From positions 1 through 43,261 of the forward strand of contig JAZNWU010000011.1 in the NCBI GenBank assembly GCA_045593555.1: a stretch of 43,261 bases of DNA. The letters are read 5' to 3'. Positions 7,697 through 16,723 of the stretch are shown piece by piece. Both the position numbers and the translations under genes were made by a program. Position 1 is the stretch's first letter, and each line of letters opens with the position of its first letter. The notes beneath the pieces were generated by a model. It had not been told where the DNA came from, ran no database searches, and was given only the letters and a program-made list of their open reading frames with translations. The DNA comes from Fimenecus sp045593555. GTDB taxonomy: Bacteria; Bacillota; Clostridia; Oscillospirales; Acutalibacteraceae.

Positions 7697-9477
7697 TCGA
7701 TACCATACTCCTTTGCAAATTCATTTAATACTTTAATATGTGCATCTTCAACGCTCATATTATACGGTAAATCTGAGTATTTGTCAATTCTCATATCGAA
7801 TAATTGAGGTAAAAATGGCTGTTCTCCACTTCTGTATTTATACACACTGCCATTGTGTGTTATAACCAAGCCAAAATTATAACCTCTGTCACCTGAAGCG
7901 ACAAAGTCGCTACCTGTAGGCGGTAAGTTAGTAGGGTGATTATGAATTCCTATCATTTTGCCCGAATAATTATTACGAAGATGTTTAATTGTATTATAAT
8001 CGACTTCAACGCCTAACTCATTTTTACCTTTAGTATTTCTTAATAATAATTCACCTGTATCAGAATGGATTATGTATAAGTCTTCTCCATCTGTTCCTTT
8101 TCTATGCGTAAGCATCGCCTCTGCATAATTACGAAGTGTATCATTTATCCTTGAATTGTTTGTAATTTTGTTAAATTTACTGCGAAATTCATTTGAATGA
8201 ATATAGCTTAAATTAACATCATTTCTTCCAATTCGTTTTGTTGTTTCAAGATATTGACCGCTTTCAAAATGAGCTTTTATGTATTTTTTATATTCCCATA
8301 CCGCTTTCTGTGAAACAGATTTATTGAAACCATAAGATTGTTCTCTTGCACGGTCACGATAAAGACCTGTTTGTTGAGTAAAGTCTTTTATCTTTGCTTC
8401 CTGTTTTTTCAAAAGGACTGATTTACGGTCAAATTCGGCTTGTAAGCTCTCTTTTAAATCTACATTATCAGTTTCCTTTATTCCTGAATCAAGCATTGTC
8501 AATTCGCGTTTTGTGGCTCGTATTCGTCTTTCAAATGCTCTTTGTTTTTGCGTTGCATCATACTCGGTCATTTCAATACCGTTGTATGTAACCTTACGAT
8601 TTTCATACTCGTTTAATTCCTCCTGAGTGTATGCAGGTTCGCTGTCTTCAAAGAATGGGAAAAAGTCGTGTCTGCAATTCCAACCTTTAAGCCCTGGACC
8701 TGTTCCGTAGCCTGTAACTTTGTAAAAATCAGGATATTTCGGATTTTTTCCACCCAAAGAATACACTTTGCCTTGCCACTCCATATGTGAGGGTCTTGCA
8801 CCATTATGAGCAGTAACTTCAACAAGGTCGCTTCCCATTTCTTCAGCAAGTGCCAACTGCATTTCGCCTGTGGTTTGTCCTACGCCTGTAAGTGCAGCAC
8901 GGCGGACAGCAACATCAAGGTAATCTGTATGGCCTGTAGGATATTTGATTGTTGCTATTCCTTTTTCTGCAAGTGTTTTTATACAGGTGCGAATAGCAGT
9001 ATTATAATCAAATGCCCCCGATACAATCTGCATATAAGCAGTATCGAGAGCATTTTCAAACTGTTGTGTAGCTGTGTTTGCAGTGGTGTTGGTTAAATTT
9101 TTGAATAACGCTTGTGTTTTAACCAATCCTGCATTGATATTTTTTTGTAATTGCTGATTTTCTGCAAGGGGAGTAGGATTATAGCCTGCTTTCACATATG
9201 CTTTTTTATCGACATTGTAGGCTTCCTCTGCAGCTTCATTGAACATTGTAATAAGTTCTTCATCACTTTTGCCGGTAGCTTTTGATAACTTATCAAATAC
9301 AACATCGTGGGTTATTCCCATCTCTTGTAATCGTGATAATTGCCATTGTGTTGTTTCTGTGGCAAAATCCGTTTTTACAATACGCCTTGCCATATCTTGA
9401 AGAATCGCATCTTCAAGCTCTTCATAAAGCTTTACAACATTATCGGGTAATTCGCTTAACTGTTTAGGTGTAAGCAT
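7681..9477 (-). CDS. Minor capsid protein 2 fused to a JAB/MPN-like domain
   Basis: 598 residues. The first 380 or so match phage minor capsid protein 2 (Mu F-like), with ARPSHMEWQGKVYS (227-240) and GWNCRHDFFPF (266-276). These proteins enter the head with the portal and are often carriers for extra C-terminal enzymes. The last 150 residues form a separate region with IHNHPTNLPPTGSDF (511-525), close to the JAMM/RadC-type metalloprotease pattern (HxHP then SxxD-like), and a following THNGSVYKY strand as in phage JAB-like domains. The spacing to Asp524 is one residue short of the usual motif, so activity is uncertain. It lies between portal and scaffold genes. Confidence 0.8.
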   Translation of the reverse strand: MLTPKQLSELPDNVVKLYEELEDAILQDMARRIVKTDFATETTQWQLSRLQEMGITHDVVFDKLSKATGKSDEELITMFNEAAEEAYNVDKKAYVKAGYNPTPLAENQQLQKNINAGLVKTQALFKNLTNTTANTATQQFENALDTAYMQIVSGAFDYNTAIRTCIKTLAEKGIATIKYPTGHTDYLDVAVRRAALTGVGQTTGEMQLALAEEMGSDLVEVTAHNGARPSHMEWQGKVYSLGGKNPKYPDFYKVTGYGTGPGLKGWNCRHDFFPFFEDSEPAYTQEELNEYENRKVTYNGIEMTEYDATQKQRAFERRIRATKRELTMLDSGIKETDNVDLKESLQAEFDRKSVLLKKQEAKIKDFTQQTGLYRDRAREQSYGFNKSVSQKAVWEYKKYIKAHFESGQYLETTKRIGRNDVNLSYIHSNEFRSKFNKITNNSRINDTLRNYAEAMLTHRKGTDGEDLYIIHSDTGELLLRNTKGKNELGVEVDYNTIKHLRNNYSGKMIGIHNHPTNLPPTGSDFVASGDRGYNFGLVITHNGSVYKYRSGEQPFLPQLFDMRIDKYSDLPYNMSVEDAHIKVLNEFAKEYGIEWEKL

Positions 9478-9485
9478 TTAATCAC

Positions 9486-10886
9486 CTACCCAAAAAGAAT
9501 ATCGTCAGGAGTTTTTTCATTTGGCATATATTCTTCTTTTGCCTCTTCATCGGATATACCAAAATACCAACCTACAAACTTTTCCTTTTTGAGATAACCA
9601 CCATCAGCCATTTGCTTTCTGCGAGAAAACTCTATGCTTGTATCCTCAAAAATACTGTCACCGAATGTAACAGACGGTTCAACTTTTCCAGCAGGAGCAA
9701 GACCATAGAGAGTGGCAAACACATCATAAAGGTAAATAAGGTCCTTTATGCCTTGTGCCATACCATTGTCTTGTATTGCCTTTATGGTGTTATAAGTATC
9801 CTTGTCTTCTGATATAACTTGTGTGGCTGTTATCTTACCTGTTTTAACATCAAATGTGAATGTTCCTGTTGAGAAACCACAAAGCATTTCAATGTGACGG
9901 ACAACAATGTTTATAGCCTGTTGATACTCTTCAATTCTCATTTCAGGAGTATAGTCACCATAAAGCTGTTTCATTTTATCTGGGTCGCCATTGAGAATAA
10001 TATAAAAATCGGTTGCTAACTCGCTATATTCAATTGGCTTTTTGCCTTTGAATTCTTTAAGAGTAGAACGGTCAAAAATAAGTCGTCTTTTCCCGGTGTG
10101 TACTTCACGCAAGAATTCTGACCATATAAAATCTAATTCCTGAATGTCTTCCATTGCATTTGAGAAGATAGATACAGGAAGTTTGCTTGTGTTGTCAATG
10201 CAGTTCACAAACGGCATTTTTAACGATGCATAGTGCACACGGTCAATGTCTTTGATAAGAATGTCAGGTTGAATATCTTTCCAACGATAGATTTCTGTCA
10301 ATGGAATTTCACCATTAAGACCGGATTTGTCTGTGTAAAATGCCTTGTTGTTTATGTATAAACCATCTTTTTGCAAATCAAAGCGTTCAACACGCACAAC
10401 AGTTCTACCGTTCAAAGTATCAAAATCAGTGAAAAAACCTGCTTCAACAAATCCTGCACCATTGATTCGCGTAGGATAATATCTGTCTGCATTCACAACC
10501 TCGCAGTAAATGTTTTTACCACTTACAAAAGGTTTTAATATTACCTCGCCACCAACACCTGCAATCTGAACATTAGGACAAATAGACGGCATTACAAAAC
10601 GAGCGATTTGGTCGTTAATGTAATCTGCTCTTGCTCCTGTTCCTGCAGATAATTTGATTTCGTTGGTTGCAAGTGTAGCCATATAGTTTGTGAGAATATT
10701 GGCAAATCTTGTGTGATGTTCTCCCTTTTTTGTCTCGTTCTCATCATAGAAAAGGCGGAACCAAGAAGTTATTGCCTCTGCCATTTTATCTGATACTTGA
10801 ATGTCCGTTATATTCAATTCATTTTGTCTGAACAAATTTTTCACCGTCCGTTTTATGTTATTTATAAAATTCTTAAAACTTACCAT
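9486..10886 (-). CDS. Portal protein
   Basis: 466 residues of the SPP1 Gp6/A118-type portal family, which forms the 12-subunit ring for DNA entry at one head vertex. Gene order (terminase, portal, minor capsid), length and the segment GFSTGTFTFDVKTGKITATQV (typical of Firmicutes portal proteins) support this. It overlaps the end of the terminase gene by 7 bases. Confidence 0.87.
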   Translation of the reverse strand: MVSFKNFINNIKRTVKNLFRQNELNITDIQVSDKMAEAITSWFRLFYDENETKKGEHHTRFANILTNYMATLATNEIKLSAGTGARADYINDQIARFVMPSICPNVQIAGVGGEVILKPFVSGKNIYCEVVNADRYYPTRINGAGFVEAGFFTDFDTLNGRTVVRVERFDLQKDGLYINNKAFYTDKSGLNGEIPLTEIYRWKDIQPDILIKDIDRVHYASLKMPFVNCIDNTSKLPVSIFSNAMEDIQELDFIWSEFLREVHTGKRRLIFDRSTLKEFKGKKPIEYSELATDFYIILNGDPDKMKQLYGDYTPEMRIEEYQQAINIVVRHIEMLCGFSTGTFTFDVKTGKITATQVISEDKDTYNTIKAIQDNGMAQGIKDLIYLYDVFATLYGLAPAGKVEPSVTFGDSIFEDTSIEFSRRKQMADGGYLKKEKFVGWYFGISDEEAKEEYMPNEKTPDDILFG

Positions 10887-12106
10887 TCGTCATACTCCAA
10901 TTCCTTACGCAGTACCGTATAACAAAAATATCTTATATCATCCATAGCGTGGTCATTCTCTTTAATTACTGCATCTTCTGATTTCTTTTCATCCCAACGA
11001 TATAACCCAAATTCACGGATTGCATCTTCACATCCTGAATGAATTTTAATTGTTCCGCTTTGAAGCATATTTGAAACTGTTCTGATACCGTCAAGCACCT
11101 TATTGTTTGCCGGTTGAACAATATATTCTCCATGTCTTCTTATACACTCAATAAAAGATGCTGCAGATGGGTCAACTACAATACAATCGATGTTTTTGCC
11201 ATTTGCAAGAGCTTTTATGTCTTCATAATACTCTTCATCAGTTTTTTGTTTTCCTTTTGACCTGCCATCATAATAGAATTCCTTAATTCGTGTTGCCTTA
11301 CCGTTATGTAAACACCATAAACCTGCAGAAAAAGGGTTGAGTGTTCCGTAGTCAACAGATATAAAATAATTCCCATATTCAGGAACATCATTCACGACAC
11401 AGGGGAGAATATTAAAATCAGGATACACAAGACCTTCAGCAACAACCCACATTCCACGGATGAAACGGTCATAGAATACACCTGTGTAAAGGTTCTCATA
11501 TCTTTGACGTATTGCATCGGATAATGAGAGGTTATCTTCCATTGTGAAATGAAGATGTAACATTCTTTTTTCTTTACATTTTTTTACCCATTCCACATAG
11601 AACCAATGATTAGGTCCTTCTGGGTTGCAGTTGAACCATAATTTTGAACCTACAACAGAACATCGTGCGATTGCCTGTTCAACAAATGAACGTGGCATTA
11701 ACACAACCTCATCAAGTAATATACCTGCAAGGGTGATACCCTGAATGAGTGATGCGGAACTTTCATCACGACCACCGAAAAGATAGTAACGGTTAGAATG
11801 TCCATTGTATGTAATATCAACTGCATTTATGCTTCGTCTTTCTTGTATATGCATTAAGCCACCAAGCCAATTGTGCATTGGTGTTATGACATTTCGCCTT
11901 AAGCTTTCTATCGTTTTTCCACAAAGTGCAAATATCTGATTGTTGAACTCGGTCATACTCCAAAGAATAAATCCATCTGTCATTGACAATGTTTTACCTG
12001 AACGGACAGAACCATCACAGATTATTCCGTCAAGGTCTTTATAGTCCGTCATATTCCACCAAAGCATTGAAGTTAGTTGTTTTTTACTGAACTGTTCGTA
12101 TTTCAT
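10880..12106 (-). CDS. terL: Terminase large subunit (PBSX family)
   Basis: 408 residues: the packaging ATPase and headful nuclease. Walker A is GSVRSGKT (32-39). Walker B ends GILLDE (acidic pair 132-133). The RNase H-like nuclease carries Asp252 in ISVDYGT, Asp312 in VVDPSAAS and Asp389/390 in HAMDDIRY. Both domains look intact, so it should be functional. It overlaps the small subunit by four bases and the portal by seven. Confidence 0.93.
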   Translation of the reverse strand: MKYEQFSKKQLTSMLWWNMTDYKDLDGIICDGSVRSGKTLSMTDGFILWSMTEFNNQIFALCGKTIESLRRNVITPMHNWLGGLMHIQERRSINAVDITYNGHSNRYYLFGGRDESSASLIQGITLAGILLDEVVLMPRSFVEQAIARCSVVGSKLWFNCNPEGPNHWFYVEWVKKCKEKRMLHLHFTMEDNLSLSDAIRQRYENLYTGVFYDRFIRGMWVVAEGLVYPDFNILPCVVNDVPEYGNYFISVDYGTLNPFSAGLWCLHNGKATRIKEFYYDGRSKGKQKTDEEYYEDIKALANGKNIDCIVVDPSAASFIECIRRHGEYIVQPANNKVLDGIRTVSNMLQSGTIKIHSGCEDAIREFGLYRWDEKKSEDAVIKENDHAMDDIRYFCYTVLRKELEYDEW

Positions 12107-12525
12107 TTCTTTTCACCAAGTGCCTTTACGGATTTTGTAATTGCATCAGCGAGATTGTTTCCATCCATTGATGCACCTTTTGTTAATTCGGTTGCGGAGA
12201 ATTTATCTATGATAATGCCCATAACGGTAGCTAACTGATTAAGAGGAGTAGATGCTATTCTGTATTCGTCATCCAATTCGTTGAGAATTTTCCCAATAAT
12301 ACTACATGCCTTATCTTTGTTTTCATCCATATAGGCGAGTATTTCTTGTGAGTTTTCTTCTTTTTTTATAGTGACTTTTTGTTTTATTTCGTCACTATTA
12401 TCATTAACTATTCTTTGAATTGTTGTAGTGCTGACTTCATATTTATTTGCAAGAGCACGGATTGTAGCTCCATCAATGCGTTCAGCAATTATTTTCTTTT
12501 TCTGCATGTCATTTAACTTTGCCAC
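12103..12525 (-). CDS. terS: Terminase small subunit-like protein
   Basis: 140 residues from a GTG start. The N-terminal helix-turn-helix (IRALANKYEVSTTTIQRIV) fits the DNA-recognition domain of small terminases, and the rest is helical. The frame stays open 40 codons further upstream, but a GAGGTGG site sits just before this GTG and a terminator hairpin (12561-12588) lies in the longer version, so I chose the GTG at 12525. It overlaps terL by ATGA-type coupling. Confidence 0.78.
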   Translation of the reverse strand: MAKLNDMQKKKIIAERIDGATIRALANKYEVSTTTIQRIVNDNSDEIKQKVTIKKEENSQEILAYMDENKDKACSIIGKILNELDDEYRIASTPLNQLATVMGIIIDKFSATELTKGASMDGNNLADAITKSVKALGEKK

Positions 12526-12560
12526 AATCACCACCTCGTTAAGTGAAATATTTGGATAAC

Positions 12561-12588
12561 GAAAAAGGACACCCACAAAGGATGTCCT
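12561..12588 (-). terminator. Terminator upstream of the terminase genes
   Basis: A 9-bp stem (12566-12574 with 12580-12588) with a 5-base loop and TTTTT on the minus strand. It separates the early/regulatory transcript from the packaging genes; the late regulator just upstream (12659-13105) may act around here. Confidence 0.7.
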
Positions 12589-12658
12589 ATTCCGTTTATA
12601 AAAGGAAGTGTCAAAATGGAAAAGACCAGTCTTACGGCTCTTCACAGTTTATATTATA

Positions 12659-13105
12659 TCAATATAAGATATCGTTTTCAATCGGTTTATATAGGTTGTT
12701 TAAAATATTCTGAACGCTTTTAAGCCCTTTTGCGTGATTTTCAACTATCCAACTATATCCATAGTGTTCTTCAAGTGCAATTTCTTGAAAACTTTTGTAC
12801 TGCACATAATGTTTATGTAACACGGTGTATTGTAGTCTATTCGGCACTTGTTCAAGTATATCAATGACCTTTTGCCGATAGTCAACAAAGAGGTCAACTT
12901 TAACGCTGACTTCTTTTTCTAAATCAACTATTTTCACAATAGCGTTTGCCGCTCTGTCCGGTTCTTTTGAAGATTGAACAACATCAGGCTTTAATGCGGA
13001 AGTCACATTGCTTGCTACCGCTCGCAACTGTGACAATTCAGCAAGTTTATTATTGATTAAAGTGTCATACTCTTTTATTTTCTCTAAAAAATCTTTAGCG
13101 TTCAT
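12659..13105 (-). CDS. Sigma-like late-gene regulator (DUF1492/ArpU-type)
   Basis: 148 residues with an N-terminal coiled coil (about 8-80) and a C-terminal sigma region 4-like helix-turn-helix (LQYTVLHKHYVQYKSFQEIALE). Proteins of this kind sit just before terminase genes in Firmicutes prophages and are thought to switch on late transcription. An AAGGAG site precedes the ATG. The terminator and terminase genes directly downstream fit that role. Confidence 0.75.
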   Translation of the reverse strand: MNAKDFLEKIKEYDTLINNKLAELSQLRAVASNVTSALKPDVVQSSKEPDRAANAIVKIVDLEKEVSVKVDLFVDYRQKVIDILEQVPNRLQYTVLHKHYVQYKSFQEIALEEHYGYSWIVENHAKGLKSVQNILNNLYKPIENDILY

Positions 13106-13126
13106 TGTTGCTCCTTTGGTTGAATA

Positions 13127-13201
13127 TTATGTGAATATAATCAGTAAAACTAACCCTATCCCGTAAGCGAAAAGACATAGGGCAATAACAACATCAGACA
13201 T
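13127..13201 (-). CDS. Small single-helix membrane peptide
   Basis: A 24-residue ORF (MSDVVIALCLFAYG...) that is one hydrophobic helix. Its ATG overlaps the stop region of the 44-residue gene upstream, suggesting coupling. Function unknown. Confidence 0.4.
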   Translation of the reverse strand: MSDVVIALCLFAYGIGLVLLIIFT

Positions 13202-13328
13202 TACTGTCACTCACTTTTCTTATCAACTTGCCGTGCTTTGCAATTTCTATTGCCAATTCATTCTTTGAAAATCCACGACAACAAACATTGTATCCATCTT
13301 CAAATGTGTACCAATAATAATGTGTCAT
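13194..13328 (-). CDS. Small phage protein of unknown function
   Basis: A 44-residue ORF starting MTHYYWYTFEDGYN, with a good AAAGGAGAG site before the ATG. The product is basic, has two adjacent Cys and short strands, and looks like the small hypothetical proteins common next to phage methyltransferase genes. No known motif. Confidence 0.55.
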   Translation of the reverse strand: MTHYYWYTFEDGYNVCCRGFSKNELAIEIAKHGKLIRKVSDSNV

Positions 13329-13342
13329 TTTGTATCTCTCCT

Positions 13343-15250
13343 TTAACTTACTTCACAAATATACTCATTAAGTTCTGACATTGTTTCAATAGGTTTTATA
13401 CATCTTTCAGGCCAATTCGCTCTTACAAGTGCCGTTGCAAAAGGTGGAGGTACAGAATTCCCTGCTTTTGCGACCTGTTGTGTTTTGGGGTATGGTTTTC
13501 CGTTGTGTTCCCACTCGATTACATAGTCTTTCGGGAAGCCTTGGGCAAGATATAATTCTCTCGGTGTCAGCATTCTCATACAAATATCAACAATTTTGTA
13601 TTTATCACCATTAATTTTAATAACATTACTGCCACCGCCGTATTGTTCCAAAAACACCTCAACGAGGGCAGATTTATTTTTACCTGTTACAGTTCCCAAC
13701 GGCTCATCAAGTTTATGTCCGGTAGAAGTACCAAAGTGTCTTTCAATAAAGGCTGTAATAAGCCTGTTATGGTCTTTTGTTGTTATTGTGGGAACAGGGC
13801 TTTTAACATCGCATCCGGCACCCAAATATCCACCACCAAATGCTTTTTCAAGAAATGCCGTAACGAGTCCGTGTTTATTAGTGCTAACAAGAGTACCTAA
13901 AGGTTTATTAATATCTAATGCTCGTGGTTTTTGATTCTTATTTTTGCCATAACCTATTTGTACTAATGTGGCAGTTGTTAAACCAAACCTACCCATTGTT
14001 GTAATTGTTGGTAGAGGTGATTCAATGTCAGTAGCTTGTCCCTCTCCACTGTAGTATCGAGTCATGAATGCTGTTGCTAATGCATAACGATTTGCAGTAT
14101 CAACAGTCTGAATGGGCTTATCAACTACTTGCCCTCTTGCTTGACATCCATTTGTTTCACTATGGTATTGAAGTAGTGTAGGTGCAACGAGAAAGTGTCT
14201 ATTGCCTGTTGTGATTGTGTGTAATGGTTCATCTACCGTGGAACCTACATTACCTGCATTGTTACACATAATTGCAGGGGCAAGTTTTGGTTCAACAAGG
14301 TAATGGTCATTTATTGCTGTTATTGTACTTAAGGGAGCAGTCACACCTCTTGAATTGTTTGAAAACTTATAATCTACAATAAAAGGTTCGGGGTTTTCCG
14401 CTATAAACTTCTTTATGCCTCTTGCTATTCTTTTACAAGTGTTTTCAGCCAATGGCTTTTTGCGGTCAAATATTGAGGTTATATCTTCATTCCAATCAAT
14501 ACATTCTGCTGCAGTATGCCAAGGTAAGAGTTTTCCGGTTTTAACTTCATTGCTTTTTGGGTCTCCATGTGTTGCACTCGGCCATACAATCGGCTTCCCG
14601 TCACGACGAAATATAATAAACAATCTTTCTCTTGATGTAGGTGCTCCATAATCACAGGCTTTTAATATTTTCCATTCATATTCGTACCCAAGACTTTTCA
14701 TAACAGAAAGAAACCGTTTGAATGTGATGCCTTTTCTTTTGGGGTCAGGAATAAGTTGCTGTTCAAATACAGGAACAACCTCATTTTTTTCTGATATTGT
14801 TCCGTTAAGTTTTAATACTCGACCTGTTTCCTTGTCTCTTTTTGCAATAAGAGGTCCCCAAGTCATAAACTCCTTGACATTTTCCATTGATATGATACGT
14901 GGTTTTACTGTTCCTGCCCATTTAGTAACTACCCAAGCAAGTCCTCTAATATTTTTCTTGACTGGTGTTCCACCTTTGGCTACAGAAAAGTGTGTACAGT
15001 CCGGGCTGAAATGTGCCCATCCTACCTTTCGCCCCTCACAAGCTTCGTAAGGGTTAACCGTATAAATATTTTCGTTATAATGCTTTGTGTAAGGATGGTT
15101 CTTTTTATGCATTGCGATGGCTGCTGTATCATGATTTATTCCAATGGTTACAGGTTCACCGAGTGCAAGTTCCATTCCTGTTGACCATCCTCCACCACCG
15201 CAGAAACCATCAACAGTAATTTCGTCTAATATGCTAATTTGTGCCGGCAT
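13343..15250 (-). CDS. DNA cytosine-5 methyltransferase with repeat-rich recognition domain
   Basis: 635 residues. It methylates cytosine C5, probably protecting phage DNA from host restriction. Motif I is DGFCGGGGWSTGME (14-27). The catalytic loop is FSPDCTHFS, with Cys85 in PDC rather than the usual PCQ. Motif VI is MENV (122-125) and motif VIII is TSRERLF. Motifs IX-X near the C-terminus include LTPRELYLAQGFP and AKAGNSVPPP. Between VIII and IX, about 250 residues hold roughly six copies of a 40-50 residue unit with the pattern PLxTITxxNRHxLV. No restriction enzyme gene is adjacent, so it looks like an orphan anti-restriction enzyme. Overlaps rusA by 25 bases. Confidence 0.9.
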   Translation of the reverse strand: MPAQISILDEITVDGFCGGGGWSTGMELALGEPVTIGINHDTAAIAMHKKNHPYTKHYNENIYTVNPYEACEGRKVGWAHFSPDCTHFSVAKGGTPVKKNIRGLAWVVTKWAGTVKPRIISMENVKEFMTWGPLIAKRDKETGRVLKLNGTISEKNEVVPVFEQQLIPDPKRKGITFKRFLSVMKSLGYEYEWKILKACDYGAPTSRERLFIIFRRDGKPIVWPSATHGDPKSNEVKTGKLLPWHTAAECIDWNEDITSIFDRKKPLAENTCKRIARGIKKFIAENPEPFIVDYKFSNNSRGVTAPLSTITAINDHYLVEPKLAPAIMCNNAGNVGSTVDEPLHTITTGNRHFLVAPTLLQYHSETNGCQARGQVVDKPIQTVDTANRYALATAFMTRYYSGEGQATDIESPLPTITTMGRFGLTTATLVQIGYGKNKNQKPRALDINKPLGTLVSTNKHGLVTAFLEKAFGGGYLGAGCDVKSPVPTITTKDHNRLITAFIERHFGTSTGHKLDEPLGTVTGKNKSALVEVFLEQYGGGSNVIKINGDKYKIVDICMRMLTPRELYLAQGFPKDYVIEWEHNGKPYPKTQQVAKAGNSVPPPFATALVRANWPERCIKPIETMSELNEYICEVS

Positions 15251-15594
15251 TCTTCATTCACCTCAATTATTGTGTGTGGTGTTTTTGGGTCTTTTTCACC
15301 TTTGCATAATACAAGAGTTATGCAGTCAAAACTGTCGTCTGCAAGTATTCCTGCACGGACTAACCCATCAAGGATGAACTTGCCTGAATAGTTATCAGGG
15401 TCACGACGGCGGTCATCCTTGAAATGATATGTAATTTTGACTGTTGCTTTTTGTAAAGGACTTTTAGGTTTAGGACGGCAGAGAAGATATATTAAACTCT
15501 GCCACTCCTTTTTGACCTCTTGATATTTCCATCGGTCATCACGACCGATGTATTTGTTGTTGGATGGGGGAATTGAATTAATTTTATATATCAT
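15226..15594 (-). CDS. rusA: RusA-type Holliday junction resolvase
   Basis: 122 residues from the ATG at 15594, chosen because a GAGGTG site lies eight bases upstream. RusA-type enzymes cut four-way junctions formed during replication and recombination. The acidic patch DDRRRDPDNYSG (about 61-72) and the downstream LVRAGILADDSFD contain the conserved metal-binding aspartates. It follows ssb in the recombination block. Confidence 0.86.
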   Translation of the reverse strand: MIYKINSIPPSNNKYIGRDDRWKYQEVKKEWQSLIYLLCRPKPKSPLQKATVKITYHFKDDRRRDPDNYSGKFILDGLVRAGILADDSFDCITLVLCKGEKDPKTPHTIIEVNEECRHKLAY

Positions 15595-15637
15595 CAAGTT
15601 TGCACCTCACATCCCAAATTGCTTGTAATTTGCTTAC

Positions 15638-16054
15638 TTAGAACGGACATCCGTCATCATCCTCAAAGTTTGGAATGTCAGGAGCTGAAAATTCTGATGA
15701 ATCAGGAAGAATTGAATATGAACCACCATTATCCTGTTTCTTTTCTCCACAGAAAGATACATTGTCAGCAACAACATCGTAAGCTGTACGCTTGGTTCCG
15801 TTTTTATCTTCATAGTTGCGAACTTGAAGCGAACCCTGAACGGCAATCATCTGACCTTTTTTGAAAAATCTTGTTACAAAATCTGCTGTACCACGCCAAG
15901 CAACGCAGTTGATAAAGTCTGTCTGTCTATCGTCACCACTTTTGTAGTTACGGTCAACTGCAACTGTGAATGAGGTCACAGAAAGACCAGATGGTGTTGT
16001 TCTTAATTCCGGGTCAGCTGTAAGCCTGCCCATAATAATTACTGAATTTAACAT
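15638..16054 (-). CDS. ssb: Single-stranded DNA-binding protein
   Basis: 138 residues: an N-terminal OB fold (MLNSVIIMGRLTADPELR ... FINCVAWRGTADFV) and a flexible linker ending in the acidic tip DDDGCPF. The tip is the partner-binding tail, here with Cys in place of the usual Ile/Leu. It binds exposed ssDNA and recruits repair and replication partners, in line with the annealing protein and resolvase in the same operon. Confidence 0.93.
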   Translation of the reverse strand: MLNSVIIMGRLTADPELRTTPSGLSVTSFTVAVDRNYKSGDDRQTDFINCVAWRGTADFVTRFFKKGQMIAVQGSLQVRNYEDKNGTKRTAYDVVADNVSFCGEKKQDNGGSYSILPDSSEFSAPDIPNFEDDDGCPF

Positions 16055-16064
16055 TGTCTTCTCC

Positions 16065-16529
16065 TTATTTCTTGTTGTAATATTCTTTAAGGTGTCCTGT
16101 TGTACGATACAGGTCGTTCAGCATCTCTTCTTTGATTTGAATTTGAGACATTAAATATCCTGAACCTGTTTGCTTGTATTCTCTTTTGAGCTTATTAATT
16201 TGCTTTTTCAGAGTCTTAATATCCTGTCGGTACGGCTCAAGCAAATCCTCAAAGGCTGTAGTGTCATCTATGTAACTCTTGCCGAACTCGTAGATGAATT
16301 CCTCAGTTGTAAAACCATATTCGGCCATAATTCTCTTTTGTTCACGAGCTTTTAATTCATTCATCCTTTTTGCGTTATGATGTACACCGTTTGGTGGCTC
16401 GTTGTGGCAATTGTGACAGAGATTAATCATTGCCCCATATCGTTCACTTTTCTTTTTGTAAGCTCCGTTGAATATGTGATGCGTTTCTAATGGGCCATAT
16501 TTATGGCATAATTCACAGCTACCTGTCAT
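16065..16529 (-). CDS. HNH-like zinc-binding nuclease protein
   Basis: 154 residues. The N-terminus has CELC (5-8), THHIF, then CHNCHNEPPNGVHHN (about 38-52), a zinc-binding HNH arrangement like that in phage recombination-region nucleases. The second half is a Lys/Glu-rich coiled coil. It is ATGA-coupled to the RHH gene upstream. A nuclease or DNA-structure-binding role is likely; the substrate is unknown. Confidence 0.65.
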   Translation of the reverse strand: MTGSCELCHKYGPLETHHIFNGAYKKKSERYGAMINLCHNCHNEPPNGVHHNAKRMNELKAREQKRIMAEYGFTTEEFIYEFGKSYIDDTTAFEDLLEPYRQDIKTLKKQINKLKREYKQTGSGYLMSQIQIKEEMLNDLYRTTGHLKEYYNKK

Positions 16530-16723
16530 ATTTCTCTTTGCCTTCCTGCTCTTATTCTGCGAGCTCTTTTTATAATGTCAGTAACATCTGACCTATCAAG
16601 AAATTCATCAATTAAAGTGGCAATTAAAGCAGATTTTGTCACACCCTCATCAATACAAAGGTTGTCTAAAATTTCATTTGTTTCTGTTGTGATGCACGCA
16701 TGTACAAATGTAGCTTTACTCAT
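16526..16723 (-). CDS. Ribbon-helix-helix small DNA-binding protein
   Basis: 65 residues. The pattern ATFVHACITTETNEIL followed by two helices (KSALIATLIDEFL) is a CopG/Arc-type ribbon-helix-helix. The start at 16723 is chosen because its ATG overlaps the upstream TGA and is preceded by GGAG. Likely an operator-binding regulator of the phage early genes. Confidence 0.68.
   Translation of the reverse strand: MSKATFVHACITTETNEILDNLCIDEGVTKSALIATLIDEFLDRSDVTDIIKRARRIRAGRQREI

Noticed and set aside
12526..12645. Longer terminase small subunit start
   Set aside because: The extra 40 codons run through a terminator hairpin and have no ribosome site; the GTG at 12525 is better.
13596..13934. Plus-strand ORF of 112 codons inside the methyltransferase
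   Set aside because: Mirror of the repeat-rich recognition region; no ribosome site.
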